A stretch of 22,897 nt of DNA from Candidatus Gastranaerophilales bacterium (GCA_900552525.1 UNSK01000031.1:1-22897), one strand, 5' to 3'. Shown: positions 15,193 to 22,897, counted from the first letter of the stretch. A program made the numbers and translations. Notes: a model not told the origin generated them from the sequence alone.

Positions 15193-15238
15193 AATTTGTT
15201 TATACCCGAAGTTTGTTAAACTTTGGGTATGACAAATT
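15193..15238 (+). other. long hairpin spanning the start codon of the amylase-like gene
   Basis: AATTTGT (15193-15199) and ACAAATT (15232-15238) pair. Inside them ATACCCGAAGTTT (15202-15214) pairs with AAACTTTGGGTAT (15218-15230) with one G-U pair and a 3-base loop. The ATG at 15229 lies in the stem. No T-tract follows, so it is not a classical terminator; it may block translation or mark mRNA 3' processing of the giant transcript. Confidence 0.7.
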
Positions 15239-16539
15239 ATGTAAATAAATTATTGACAGCTTTGAATGAAGATGTAAAGTTAAGACCTGATGAATGGTGC
15301 AAAGACCGGCTTATAACAGCCGGCATGAAAAAATGGGTAGCTAACATTTTACCGGTAGAACTTTTGACCCGTTCTGTAAAACAGGCTGTCGAAACGCTTG
15401 TGACAATTAATGAAAGCGGTGATTTTTATGAGAATTTTCCTGACAGCATAGAAACTCCTAACTATGGCGACAAGTGGGGAAGAAGTGCAAATTATATTGA
15501 AATTAATAACCGTGCAATCGCAGAAATGTATGGTGACAGAACAAAAAATGGGATATTAAGCTCAATCAAAATTTTACCGGCAATCCCTCCTTCAGCAAAA
15601 AGCTGGGCTAATTGTATAATTTTATCTCAGATATTCCCCAATATTTTCGGTGACAGCTATAACAAAGGCCCGTTTGAAGAAAATTCTATTTATGGAATTA
15701 AGCTAAATGCAGGTTACAGCGGAAATATTATAGATTACGATATTGATTTATCTGCTGAAGAACAATTTCGAGCATTCAATGATCTTGCACATATTCATGG
15801 ACTAAAAACCGGATTTAGAACAGTAATTTCGGCAGACCAGATTAAAGTTGCAAGACCGGACGGGGATGATGTAACTTTTGATTGGAATAATCCTGAGCAT
15901 CAGGAATTGTTTATAGCTGAGCATGTAAAGTTAATAAACATGGGGTTTGAAGCGGTATTTATAGATTCTGCTAAACATATCGGTGGGTACGATATGGTTA
16001 ATTACACAGGTGTCGGAGCTCTGCCAGGGTACGAACAAATGCAGTATATCTTGATGGAAATTCGCAGGCGTTCCGGTGTGACATCAATCAGTTTTGCAGG
16101 GGAAAAGAGTACAGGTGATTTTGAAAGGTATAAAAACCTCGGACTTACTACAGGAACGGCTTTTATACCACCTGATAATTATGATAAAGTCAGATGCTGG
16201 TCGGAAAAACTTAAATATAATAAGGAATACGCTCCAGGTGTAGAAGTATCAAATGATAATGACGAAGGCGGAAGAAGTTATGAAGACAGGCTTAACCGCA
16301 TAAATTCTTCACTTTTTGCATATGAATATCCAAGCGATAAACTACCAAGCTTTATGCAGATGGAAGACTTGTTCCCTCTGAGATATGACACTAATACACA
16401 CCATCTTATGATGACAAATCCGTCATATTCAACAAATGGTACGCCAGAAAGTCACTGGGAAAATCTTTTTACAAAAGACGACGGAAGAGCTTATAACGCT
16501 AAAGCAGGAGAGTTGTTTTCACACGCCATGAATCTATAA
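15229..16539 (+). CDS. alpha-amylase-superfamily-like TIM-barrel protein, degenerate catalytic motifs
   Basis: The 436-residue product looks like a GH13-type barrel. IIDYDIDLSAEEQFRAFNDL and AHIHGLKTGFRTVIS (187-201) fit strand 3. The segment GFEAVFIDSAKHIGGYD (239-255) fits the nucleophile strand, with Asp246, and SFAGEKSTGD (288-297) fits the acid/base strand, with Glu292. SNDND (341-345) may be the fourth region. However, the arginine of the usual GFRxDAxxH is replaced (VFID), and the strand-3 DxxxNH motif is absent. Activity on alpha-glucans is therefore uncertain; a binding or altered-specificity role is possible. There is no signal peptide. The ATG at 15229 has no clear ribosome site and sits in a hairpin (TTG 15223 is an alternative). 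It follows the giant gene by 52 bases and may be co-transcribed with it. Confidence 0.55.
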   Translation: MTNYVNKLLTALNEDVKLRPDEWCKDRLITAGMKKWVANILPVELLTRSVKQAVETLVTINESGDFYENFPDSIETPNYGDKWGRSANYIEINNRAIAEMYGDRTKNGILSSIKILPAIPPSAKSWANCIILSQIFPNIFGDSYNKGPFEENSIYGIKLNAGYSGNIIDYDIDLSAEEQFRAFNDLAHIHGLKTGFRTVISADQIKVARPDGDDVTFDWNNPEHQELFIAEHVKLINMGFEAVFIDSAKHIGGYDMVNYTGVGALPGYEQMQYILMEIRRRSGVTSISFAGEKSTGDFERYKNLGLTTGTAFIPPDNYDKVRCWSEKLKYNKEYAPGVEVSNDNDEGGRSYEDRLNRINSSLFAYEYPSDKLPSFMQMEDLFPLRYDTNTHHLMMTNPSYSTNGTPESHWENLFTKDDGRAYNAKAGELFSHAMNL

Positions 16540-16556
16540 AAATAAATCTTATTTTA

Positions 16557-16591
16557 CCTCTTGACTGAGAGTAACTCTCATATGTTATCCT
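16557..16591 (+). promoter_or_regulatory. MerR-type promoter/operator of the CMD-cupin-flavodoxin operon
   Basis: TTGACT (16561-16566) and TATCCT (16586-16591) are 19 bases apart. The spacer holds a perfect 15-base palindrome, TGAGAGTAACTCTCA (16566-16580). Long spacer plus central palindrome is the arrangement bound by MerR/SoxR/AdhR-type activators. Its first 17 bases equal those at 2855-2871. Confidence 0.8.
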
Positions 16592-16622
16592 GAGTTTGTA
16601 AATCAAATTCAGGAGCAAAAAG

Positions 16623-17450
16623 TTGAAAAAATTTTTAGTATTAATAGTAAGTGCTATGCTTATTCAGCCGAATATTTTGTTTGCAGCGGAGGGTAAAAAA
16701 ATGACGAGAAGTGATATTTGTAAGAAAAATTATGAAAAATTGTTCAATAGCGATTGGAACCCGAATGTTGGTTCAGATCCGGAAATGATGGCAATTCTGC
16801 AAAAATATATTTTTGGTGAAGTTTTCACTGTTGGAAATCTTGATATGAAAACGAGAGAGATGCTTACAGTTACTTCGCTTGCAGTACAGCAGACTTTACC
16901 GCAGTTGAAAGCGCATATCAATGCAGCTCTTAATATCGGCGTTACACCGCTGGAAGTTCGTGAAAGCTTATATCAATGCGCGCCGTTTATCGGTTTTCCT
17001 AAAACCCTTAATGCAATTGGCGTAATGAATGAAGTATTTAAAGAAAGAGGTATTAAAACCCCTCTTGAAATGGCAGGGACTACTGATGAAAAATCTCGTT
17101 ATGAAAAAGGCGCTGCTATTCAAAAACCACTCTATGGAGATGAAATTTCTAAGGCTTTGGAAGGTCTTCCTGAAAGTATGGGAGATGATGTTTCCAGATT
17201 TTTAACAGAATTTTGCTTTGGCGATATCTATACAAGAAAGGGGCTTGATGTTAAAACACGAGAGCTTCTAATAATTAGTATACTTGTGACTACAGGTGAT
17301 ACAGAAACATTAAAGAGCCATGTGAAAGGGGCTTTGAAGGCTGGAAATTCTAAAGAAATAATAACTGCGGCAATTATTCAATGCCTTCCATATGTTGGTT
17401 TTCCGAATGCGATAGCAGCATTAAAATGCTTGAAGGGAGAACTTAAATGA
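16623..17450 (+). CDS. secreted double carboxymuconolactone-decarboxylase (CMD)-domain protein
   Basis: Translation starts at TTG 16623, 7 bases after AGGAG (16611-16615). Residues 1-21 form a signal peptide (MKKFLVLIVSAMLIQPNILF, then A before AEG), so the protein is exported. Two CMD/AhpD-like helical domains follow (about 55-138 and 190-270). Each has KTRE(M/L)L, a helix, then H(I/V)..AL..G and QC.P(F/Y)(I/V)GFP. No CxxC redox pair typical of AhpD peroxidase is present, so the chemistry is not peroxidase by that mechanism. CMD proteins act on lactones, quinone-like or peroxide substrates. It overlaps the next gene by 4 bases (ATGA), so the two are translationally coupled. The MerR-type promoter suggests induction by an electrophile, metal or oxidant. 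Confidence 0.88.
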   Translation: MKKFLVLIVSAMLIQPNILFAAEGKKMTRSDICKKNYEKLFNSDWNPNVGSDPEMMAILQKYIFGEVFTVGNLDMKTREMLTVTSLAVQQTLPQLKAHINAALNIGVTPLEVRESLYQCAPFIGFPKTLNAIGVMNEVFKERGIKTPLEMAGTTDEKSRYEKGAAIQKPLYGDEISKALEGLPESMGDDVSRFLTEFCFGDIYTRKGLDVKTRELLIISILVTTGDTETLKSHVKGALKAGNSKEIITAAIIQCLPYVGFPNAIAALKCLKGELK

Positions 17451-17899
17451 CGAAGAGATTATTAATATTATTTTTGATTACAATATTAGGAGGTACAGTT
17501 ATGGCAAAAGATTTCGAGCAGCCATTTAGTAAGGGCGAGATAAATCCTTATAACAAGTTTTTTACTGGAACAACTTATCTAAACCGGTTTGTAGCCAAGG
17601 ATGATATTTGGAATTCTTCAATAGCAAATGTAACCTTTGAAAAAGGCGCAAGGACTAATTGGCATAAACACTCAGGAGGACAAATTTTGATTGTTACTGC
17701 AGGAGAAGGAAGATATCAGGAACGCGGCAAACAGATACAAATACTTAAATCCGGTGATGTAGTAAAAATCCCTCCTGAAGTGGAACACTGGCATGGTGCT
17801 GCTCCTCACAGCATGTTTGCACATATTTCTGTTGAAACAAATTTGCCGGATAATGAAACAACATGGCTGAAGCCGGTTAGTGATGAAGAATATAAATAG
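17447..17899 (+). CDS. cupin-domain protein with signal peptide and a second in-frame start
   Basis: The 150-residue product begins MTKRLLILFLITILGGTVMA, a good export signal with V-M-A before the likely cleavage point. The cupin barrel (about 55-128) has NWHKHSGGQILIV (His73, His75, Gln79) and GDVVKIPPEVEHWHG (His114, His116), the likely metal ligands. The ATG overlaps the stop of the CMD gene and is served by GGGAGA (17435-17440). A stronger site, AGGAGG at 17488-17493, stands 7 bases before a second in-frame ATG (17501, codon 19), which would give a cytoplasmic form without the signal. Paired cupin and CMD genes or fusions are common, which suggests a joint reaction, perhaps clearing a reactive small molecule. 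Confidence 0.88.
   Translation: MTKRLLILFLITILGGTVMAKDFEQPFSKGEINPYNKFFTGTTYLNRFVAKDDIWNSSIANVTFEKGARTNWHKHSGGQILIVTAGEGRYQERGKQIQILKSGDVVKIPPEVEHWHGAAPHSMFAHISVETNLPDNETTWLKPVSDEEYK
17488..17493 (+). promoter_or_regulatory. internal ribosome-binding site AGGAGG before Met19 of the cupin
   Basis: Perfect Shine-Dalgarno core, 7 bases before ATG 17501. It encodes part of the signal peptide (LGG), and could produce a second, non-exported form. Confidence 0.5.
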
Positions 17900-17917
17900 A
17901 TTTCTAAAGGAGGAATT

Positions 17918-18391
17918 ATGTCAGATAAAAAAATATTAATTGCTTATTATTCTCATTCAGGTAATACCAAAGAAGCTGCGGAAAAGATACAATCTCTAAC
18001 CGGCGGTGATTTGTTTGAGATAAAGCCGGCAAACGAATATCCGAAAGATTATAATGCTGTAGTAAATCAGGCAAAACAGGAAAAGGCAGATGATGTCAGG
18101 CCGGAGCTTGTTAGTTTAGGCAATGTTAAAGCATATGATATCCTATTCATTGGTACACCGGTGTGGTGGTATACAATGGCATCTCCTGTAAAAACATTTT
18201 TGGCAGAAAATAATTTCGACGGAAAAATTATTGTACCGTTCTGTACTCACGGAGGAGGAGGCGCATCTTCAACTTATACAGATATGCAAAAACTTGCTCC
18301 TGATGCCGTAGTTAAACAGGGGTATACTTCATATGAAAATTCTGCAAAAGATGATGAAATAAAAGAATGGGTCAGCAGTCTGAATTTATAA
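17918..18391 (+). CDS. flavodoxin
   Basis: A 157-residue flavodoxin of the flavodoxin-4 type. The FMN phosphate loop is YYSHSGNTKEAAE (10-22), the second FMN loop is FIGTPVWWYTMASPVKTFL, and the third is PFCTHGGGGASS. It carries one or two electrons on FMN in the cytoplasm. It starts 18 bases after the cupin stop with a strong AAAGGAGG site, as third gene of the operon. Its likely job is to supply electrons or act as an NAD(P)H-coupled reductase in the same stress response. Its last codon and stop overlap the end of the convergent FkbH gene by 6 bases. Confidence 0.9.
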   Translation: MSDKKILIAYYSHSGNTKEAAEKIQSLTGGDLFEIKPANEYPKDYNAVVNQAKQEKADDVRPELVSLGNVKAYDILFIGTPVWWYTMASPVKTFLAENNFDGKIIVPFCTHGGGGASSTYTDMQKLAPDAVVKQGYTSYENSAKDDEIKEWVSSLNL

Positions 18392-20158
18392 TGTTTTAAA
18401 CTGCAGATATTCTTTCCCGAGTTTGTTGTTTACAATATGAATAATCTTCTTTGCAAAGTCATTATAAACCCGCCTTGAAAAATGATTAATACATTCGTTG
18501 TAATCATCATCGCTTTGTATTAAATCAGTTAGTTCAAGCAAGCTTATATTATTGAATTTTTGGGTAAACTCTCTAACATATCTGTTCATTATGATATGTT
18601 TTTCTACCATACCTTCATAGCCTTCAAGAGCTTTTTGAGTAGGAATCTCACTGCCCAGAATTAGTATAAGCTCTGTTTTAGAATCCAGGTTTTTTCTAAT
18701 ATATGCAAGATTTTTAAGCACCAAATCAACTGGAGGATCTCCGGCAAATATGTATTCTTCCTTAAACACTTTTAAAAGCTGCCGGTTTTCTTCCTTATAT
18801 TTTTCCGGAATTGATGAAAGAACCTTATCCCAATTGTTTTCATCAGTAATATCACAGTTTGCATAGCCGTATTCTACATAGGTTCCGTCATTTTTATTTA
18901 TGTACAAACCTCTGTAAGTAGTAGTTAAAAGACTTAAAATAATCGCATCATATTTCTTGCTGAAAAACTTTGTTTTAAATTCATCCGGATGCGGAAACGG
19001 AAAACTCTTTGTGAGTTCCATAAGTTTATTGTATGTAAGCCGTTGTGTTTGTTCAATAAATGCGGTATGTGTATGTGACAAAATATAGATTAGCTGTTTA
19101 TTCCAGTAAGGAAATTCTGTGTCAATATTACAATCTCCTGATATATAGTTAATTACTGAATACAAGTCGCAAGCACCTTTAAATAAAATATTAATTGCAT
19201 CTTGTTTTTTAGGCTCTACTGGTTTTAGCTCGAGGTTATTAACCTGTTTAACCCACTCTCCGTTACCGCCGAGAAAAGATGAAACAGGGAGAACTATATT
19301 AATATGGGGCTTTTCCAAATATGAAAAAACGAAATCTTCTATTCCCATGTTCATAATTCTGCAGGAGAACAGAAAATGTTCCAGTGTCTTACAAGTTTTA
19401 TTAAGTACATAAAAACCGCAAATTCCGTAGCTGCCGTACTTATCTTCAGCAATTATGTAAGCTGAGTCATATGTACTTTTATCTTCAAAATATTTCTTTA
19501 AATCTTCTTTAGAATCACGTTTTTTAGTGAAATTAAGCTGATTTGTCCGGTGTATAAGTTCGTCAATCCTGTTAATGTTTTCAAGACAGTCTTTTTTTAT
19601 GCAAATTTTAATTTCACTTTTTCTTAAAAACTCTTCATTGGAGCAGTTAGTTTTTAATTTTTCTTTATTTTTAAGTTCAAGAATTTTGTACTGTTTAAGC
19701 CTTGTAAATTCAAAATCATAACTGTTAACAAGATATAGTTCTTCTGCAATTTTTGCAATTTGTTCAGGTAATGCTGACATAATATTGGGGCAATAATACT
19801 TAATCTCATTTATATTTGCTTCATTATCATCAATAATAATTACGTTTTCTTCTCTTAAGTTCATTGAAGAAATAATGCTTTTAACTCTTTCTCCCTTTGG
19901 AGCCCAGTTTATGGATGGAAAAAGAAAATACTGCCAGTATTTTCTGTAACCCTGAGTGAGAAATTGGGGTAATACAGCCGAATGGTCATTTTTCGAACAA
20001 ATAGAGTTCATAATCCCTTTTAGCGTAAGATCTTCTACCAGTTGGAGATGCTCTGGATTGAACTTTATGCTGCCTTCTGATAACGTACCATCCCAAAAAG
20101 TTTCATCTAAATCCCATATAACCAGTTTGGTTTTTGTAATATCAAAATCTTTTTTCAC
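18386..20158 (-). CDS. FkbH-like HAD-IIIC protein with C-terminal SGNH-like domain
   Basis: Translation starts at GTG 20158 (a short AAGG lies just upstream). The N-terminal HAD-IIIC domain has WDLDETFWDGTL (Asp16, Asp18), CSKND (54-58), WAPKGERV (Lys88) and IIIDDNEANINE (Asp110, Asp111), all HAD motifs of FkbH proteins. FkbH proteins load glyceryl-type units onto carriers or act in surface glycan assembly. A GNAT-like section (about 165-310; IHRTNQLNFTKKR is the usual FkbH block) follows. The last part (about 325-590) looks like an SGNH hydrolase, with FKGACDLYSVI as block I and a late NHFSRRVY with Asp/His as block V; the usual serine would be Ala or Cys. At 590 residues it is the long two-part form. 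It lies last in the glycan gene run. Confidence 0.85.
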   Translation of the reverse strand: MKKDFDITKTKLVIWDLDETFWDGTLSEGSIKFNPEHLQLVEDLTLKGIMNSICSKNDHSAVLPQFLTQGYRKYWQYFLFPSINWAPKGERVKSIISSMNLREENVIIIDDNEANINEIKYYCPNIMSALPEQIAKIAEELYLVNSYDFEFTRLKQYKILELKNKEKLKTNCSNEEFLRKSEIKICIKKDCLENINRIDELIHRTNQLNFTKKRDSKEDLKKYFEDKSTYDSAYIIAEDKYGSYGICGFYVLNKTCKTLEHFLFSCRIMNMGIEDFVFSYLEKPHINIVLPVSSFLGGNGEWVKQVNNLELKPVEPKKQDAINILFKGACDLYSVINYISGDCNIDTEFPYWNKQLIYILSHTHTAFIEQTQRLTYNKLMELTKSFPFPHPDEFKTKFFSKKYDAIILSLLTTTYRGLYINKNDGTYVEYGYANCDITDENNWDKVLSSIPEKYKEENRQLLKVFKEEYIFAGDPPVDLVLKNLAYIRKNLDSKTELILILGSEIPTQKALEGYEGMVEKHIIMNRYVREFTQKFNNISLLELTDLIQSDDDYNECINHFSRRVYNDFAKKIIHIVNNKLGKEYLQFKTL

Positions 20159-20168
20159 CTTGCCTTTT

Positions 20169-20198
20169 AGTATATAGACTTTTCTATCAGTAAGTCAA
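20169..20198 (-). promoter_or_regulatory. possible promoter just before the FkbH gene
   Basis: TTGACT (20198-20193) and TATACT (20174-20169) with an 18-base spacer on the minus strand. GACTT and AAGTC form a small inverted repeat around the spacer. The start of transcription would fall almost on the GTG, leaving little leader, so it may be fortuitous. Confidence 0.3.
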
Positions 20199-20241
20199 TC
20201 ATCTAAACTAACTAGCTTAAGTTCATTGTTAGTCATTGAAT

Positions 20242-21315
20242 TTACTTACGATATTTAAATAAAAAGGATATAAGTGAAAATGGAATGCCAATAAATATTT
20301 GTTCAAGCTTTTGTAAAAAGTTTGCTGAAGGCTCTAGTAATTTAGATATATGTTTGTATATCCTTAAAAGGTTATATCCAAAATTTTCATCTTCAAATAT
20401 TTTCTGTCTACGGCTTTTCATTTGATAATTTTTATCACAAATTCTTTTATATTCAAATTCATAACGATAGAAGTTATAAAGTCCAATGTACTGATCTCCT
20501 GAAAATTTTTCATTTTTACTGTATGGATACTTATTTAAGTAAATACCGGATTGCGCAAACTCTAGTACAATGAAATTATTAACCAGACACTCTCTAAATT
20601 TTTCCATTAACTCATCGCTATAATCAGCAGCATCTTCCATATATATATCTTTAAAATTTCTAGCAAAACAAGAATACCCAAAGTATTGCTCAGGTGAAAA
20701 TTTAAATTTTGTTTTACCATATGGTGTATTTTTGTGCTTGTTCTCTTCTTTGGTAAAATATTCTGTAAAATATGGTTCTTCGGCCAATTTAGTATTGCAA
20801 AAATATGTATTTAAGTCTCCACGAAGACCGAACAGCCACCAGTCAGAAACATGAAAAGGTATTTTTATGCGCTCGTATAGATTGTCACATTTAATATTAA
20901 ATCGCGTAAATAATGCAGGTACAATTATTTTTCTATTAAAAAGAGTATAATTATCTGTCCTCGCCTGAAATTTATCGAAGTAATCTAAAAATCTATCACT
21001 TGTAAGTATTAAATCGCTTCTTACTTTCATTGCATATCTGCGGGAGGCTTTTTCTAGACCAGCTTGTGTGCTTAGAAGCTGTCGATTAATATTGTTATAA
21101 ACAACCTTTTGAGCAGATTTCTCTATAATTGCTGCTCCTGGATCTTTACTAAGAATTAAATTATCATAGTCTAAGTCGGTAATATTACTACCTTCCCAGG
21201 TTGATAATATAATCTCGGCACCAGGAAGGTATTGCCTTATGCTTTGAAGACATTTTATGGTTTCATTTTTGTTTATTGCACCTTGAACTATAACTGAAAT
21301 ATCTTTAGTATCCAT
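20242..21315 (-). CDS. WavE-family LPS/polysaccharide biosynthesis protein
   Basis: The 357-residue product matches the WavE family, known from lipopolysaccharide core loci. Features are ISVIVQGAINKNETIKCLQSI, then IILSTWEGSN (about 35-44), MKVRSDLIL (the acidic glycosyltransferase-like site), and FHVSDWWLFGL. The last 25 residues are hydrophobic and basic (FIGIPFSLISFLFKYRK), perhaps membrane-associated. It starts 8 bases after the stop of the GT2 gene with an AAGGT site, so it is translated from the same mRNA. The probable role is transfer of a sugar in surface glycan synthesis; the sugar is not known. Confidence 0.85.
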   Translation of the reverse strand: MDTKDISVIVQGAINKNETIKCLQSIRQYLPGAEIILSTWEGSNITDLDYDNLILSKDPGAAIIEKSAQKVVYNNINRQLLSTQAGLEKASRRYAMKVRSDLILTSDRFLDYFDKFQARTDNYTLFNRKIIVPALFTRFNIKCDNLYERIKIPFHVSDWWLFGLRGDLNTYFCNTKLAEEPYFTEYFTKEENKHKNTPYGKTKFKFSPEQYFGYSCFARNFKDIYMEDAADYSDELMEKFRECLVNNFIVLEFAQSGIYLNKYPYSKNEKFSGDQYIGLYNFYRYEFEYKRICDKNYQMKSRRQKIFEDENFGYNLLRIYKHISKLLEPSANFLQKLEQIFIGIPFSLISFLFKYRK

Positions 21316-21323
21316 CTTTTACC

Positions 21324-22142
21324 TTATCCTTTAGTCATTAAAAGTTTAAACAAATATTTTATTATAGCAAAAGGTTCTAGAAAATACTTAAGTGGTGAAA
21401 ACATTATTTTTATGTGTTTTTTTAACTTTTTCTTTATTTCAGCTCTTTCATATTCTCTTGGATGTGAAGTTATTAAATGATTTAATACATTATTAATTCC
21501 TATTTCCATTTTTATATTTTGCACAGTAGTAGTATTTTCATAATTATTTCGATATATAAATAGAACTTCCGGAATATTGTAAAAGTCTGTTTTATCAAAT
21601 AAGTATACCCATAAAGCAAAATCTTCAGCAGGAGAGTATTTTTCTTCATAAATAATATTATTTTCAATTAGAACAGATTTTCGAAGCATTGTTGCTGGAT
21701 GATGGAGGGGACATTCCCAAAAAATAATGTTTTTAATCTCTTTATTGGAAACAGGTCGTTTAAAAATTTTATTATTACCTACAAAACCATGCCAACATCC
21801 TACAACTCCAATATTTGGGTTATTATCAAGAAGTTTAACCTGCTTTTCAAATCGCTCAGGCAATGAGATATCATCATGATCCATTATTGCAAGGTATTCT
21901 CCTCGCGAGTCTTTTACTAATTCATTTCTGATTTTCGAGATTCCTTGATTTTTCTCAAATTTTTTATATATTATTCTTTCATCATTATATGACATAACAA
22001 TGCTCTGAAGATCTATATTTGAGGCATCATCATAAATTAAAAATTCATAATCTTTATATGTCTGGTTTAGTATAGATTCAATCGCGGTTCTTAAATATTC
22101 CTCTTTGGTATTATATATTGGCATCAAAACAGATACTTTCAT
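21324..22142 (-). CDS. family 2 glycosyltransferase
   Basis: The ATG at 22142 overlaps the stop of the upstream gene by one base (TGATG); an in-frame TTG at 22145 is less likely. The GT-A fold is plain. MKVSVLMPIYNT is strand 1 and the nucleotide site, LIYDDASN carries the first Asp pair, and LAIMDHDDISLPERFEKQV is the DxD metal site. PLHHPATMLRKSVL and SPAEDFALWVYL (catalytic ED) follow. The C-terminus is helical and basic. It would move a sugar from a nucleotide donor to a growing surface glycan at the inner face of the membrane. Confidence 0.92.
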   Translation of the reverse strand: MKVSVLMPIYNTKEEYLRTAIESILNQTYKDYEFLIYDDASNIDLQSIVMSYNDERIIYKKFEKNQGISKIRNELVKDSRGEYLAIMDHDDISLPERFEKQVKLLDNNPNIGVVGCWHGFVGNNKIFKRPVSNKEIKNIIFWECPLHHPATMLRKSVLIENNIIYEEKYSPAEDFALWVYLFDKTDFYNIPEVLFIYRNNYENTTTVQNIKMEIGINNVLNHLITSHPREYERAEIKKKLKKHIKIMFSPLKYFLEPFAIIKYLFKLLMTKG

Positions 22143-22897
22143 CAATTTTCTCCTATATTTGGTATTAATAACTCTATATCTTCTTTAATAAAGAAATCAT
22201 CATTTAAATACAAGTTTAACCAATCACTATGGTGCATTTCTTCAAGCATATTAGGCCTAAATAAACGCCACCTGCTATCAAGATTCGTATATTTAGGCCA
22301 ATACATATCAAGAATTTCTTTATCAATAAAGATAAATAAATCTTTGTATATTTTCCAGGTATGCTTTAGAGTATATTCCGGGGTTACTCCAATATTTTTG
22401 AGAAAATGTGAAGCAATATATGTCTCAGAACAGTATTGCTGCCACAAATCTTTCTGTTTTATTGTTTTGTATTCTTCATATTTTTTTGTGTCAAGGGGTG
22501 AATTCCAGTATTTGAGCATATCTTGTGTATTACCGAATAAAAACATATCAGATATACCATAGTAACGATATTTAAAACTATTAAAAGATAAAGCAACAAG
22601 TCTTGAGTGCATATTATAATTGGGGCTAGGCGGATAAATCTTTAATAAATTAAATAAATCTCTGCTTAAATTTGTCGAATAAAATCTTTGATCCGTTCGT
22701 GTTTTTATCGCATATTCACAACCAAGCTTTTCGCCTTCTTTAAGTCCTTTCATTGTAGATAATATCTGATAATTCAGATTTGCCCTTCCTGCAAAATCAG
22801 GAGCTTTAGATAATAAAACTTTAACGCCAATAGCTTCAAAGTTTTTTAGATATTTGTTATCTTCAGCATCCCATGTAGAAAGAATAATAGTTTCTGA
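22142..22897 (-). CDS. second WavE-family protein, N-terminus outside the window
   Basis: The minus-strand frame is open to the window edge (251 codons seen); an internal ATG at 22753 is not the start. ETIILSTWDAED at the edge is the same block as IILSTWEGSN of the other WavE gene, and YAIKTRTDQRFYS matches its YAMKVRSDLIL. YGISDMFLFGN fits the FHVSDWWLFG block. It is therefore a diverged paralog of the gene at 20242-21315, with a GT2 gene between them. About 30-40 N-terminal residues are probably missing. It is coupled to the GT2 gene by a TGATG overlap. Confidence 0.85.
   Translation of the reverse strand, partial: SETIILSTWDAEDNKYLKNFEAIGVKVLLSKAPDFAGRANLNYQILSTMKGLKEGEKLGCEYAIKTRTDQRFYSTNLSRDLFNLLKIYPPSPNYNMHSRLVALSFNSFKYRYYGISDMFLFGNTQDMLKYWNSPLDTKKYEEYKTIKQKDLWQQYCSETYIASHFLKNIGVTPEYTLKHTWKIYKDLFIFIDKEILDMYWPKYTNLDSRWRLFRPNMLEEMHHSDWLNLYLNDDFFIKEDIELLIPNIGEN

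Overview
The window looks like most of one AT-rich bacterial contig, with about 0.8 kb of different DNA joined at its left end. Bases 1 to about 790 are visibly richer in G+C and carry the minus-strand start of a glycosyltransferase and the back half of a Firmicutes-type dihydrofolate reductase. The rest is AT-rich and Shine-Dalgarno-rich. It resembles a gut-associated Gram-negative-type lineage; Gastranaerophilales/Melainabacteria is my best guess, but that is inference from style, not a marker gene. The two parts meet inside two truncated genes at about 779-796, so an assembly chimera is likely.

Layout: (1) 785-2744, minus strand: a glucan phosphorylase-like gene cut by the junction, then a small cupin. 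(2) 2917-4686: a DXS-family thiamine-diphosphate enzyme behind a MerR-type promoter. (3) 4743-6240: an FkbM methyltransferase gene between two intergenic regions, each bounded by a pair of inverted, 26-bp, hix-like palindromes. The four sites share their arms; the 2-bp core matches within a pair and differs between pairs. This is the pattern expected of two serine-invertase-type DNA switches, one upstream of the FkbM gene and one upstream of the giant gene. (4) 6288-15176: one unbroken reading frame of 2962 codons. It has an EF-hand-like start, YD-like beta repeats, a LysM, annexin-like helical repeats, a hydrophobic segment, long helical regions, an FHA domain, a possible phosphothreonine-lyase-like domain and a tandem C-terminal repeat. 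(5) 15229-16539: a degenerate alpha-amylase-like protein whose start codon lies in a strong hairpin. (6) 16557-18391: a second MerR-type promoter driving a signal-peptide double-CMD protein, a signal-peptide cupin and a flavodoxin, which looks like a redox or electrophile stress operon. (7) 18386-22897, minus strand: a surface-glycan cluster of WavE-like, GT2, WavE-like and FkbH/SGNH genes running off the right edge.

Two regulatory ideas link these blocks. The DXS-like gene and the CMD-cupin-flavodoxin operon share a 17-base identical promoter/operator start and probably answer to one MerR-family regulator, which is not in this window. The FkbM gene and the giant FHA/LysM gene may be phase-varied by one recombinase acting on two non-cross-reacting site pairs. 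Together with the glycan cluster this suggests a locus concerned with the cell surface or host interaction.
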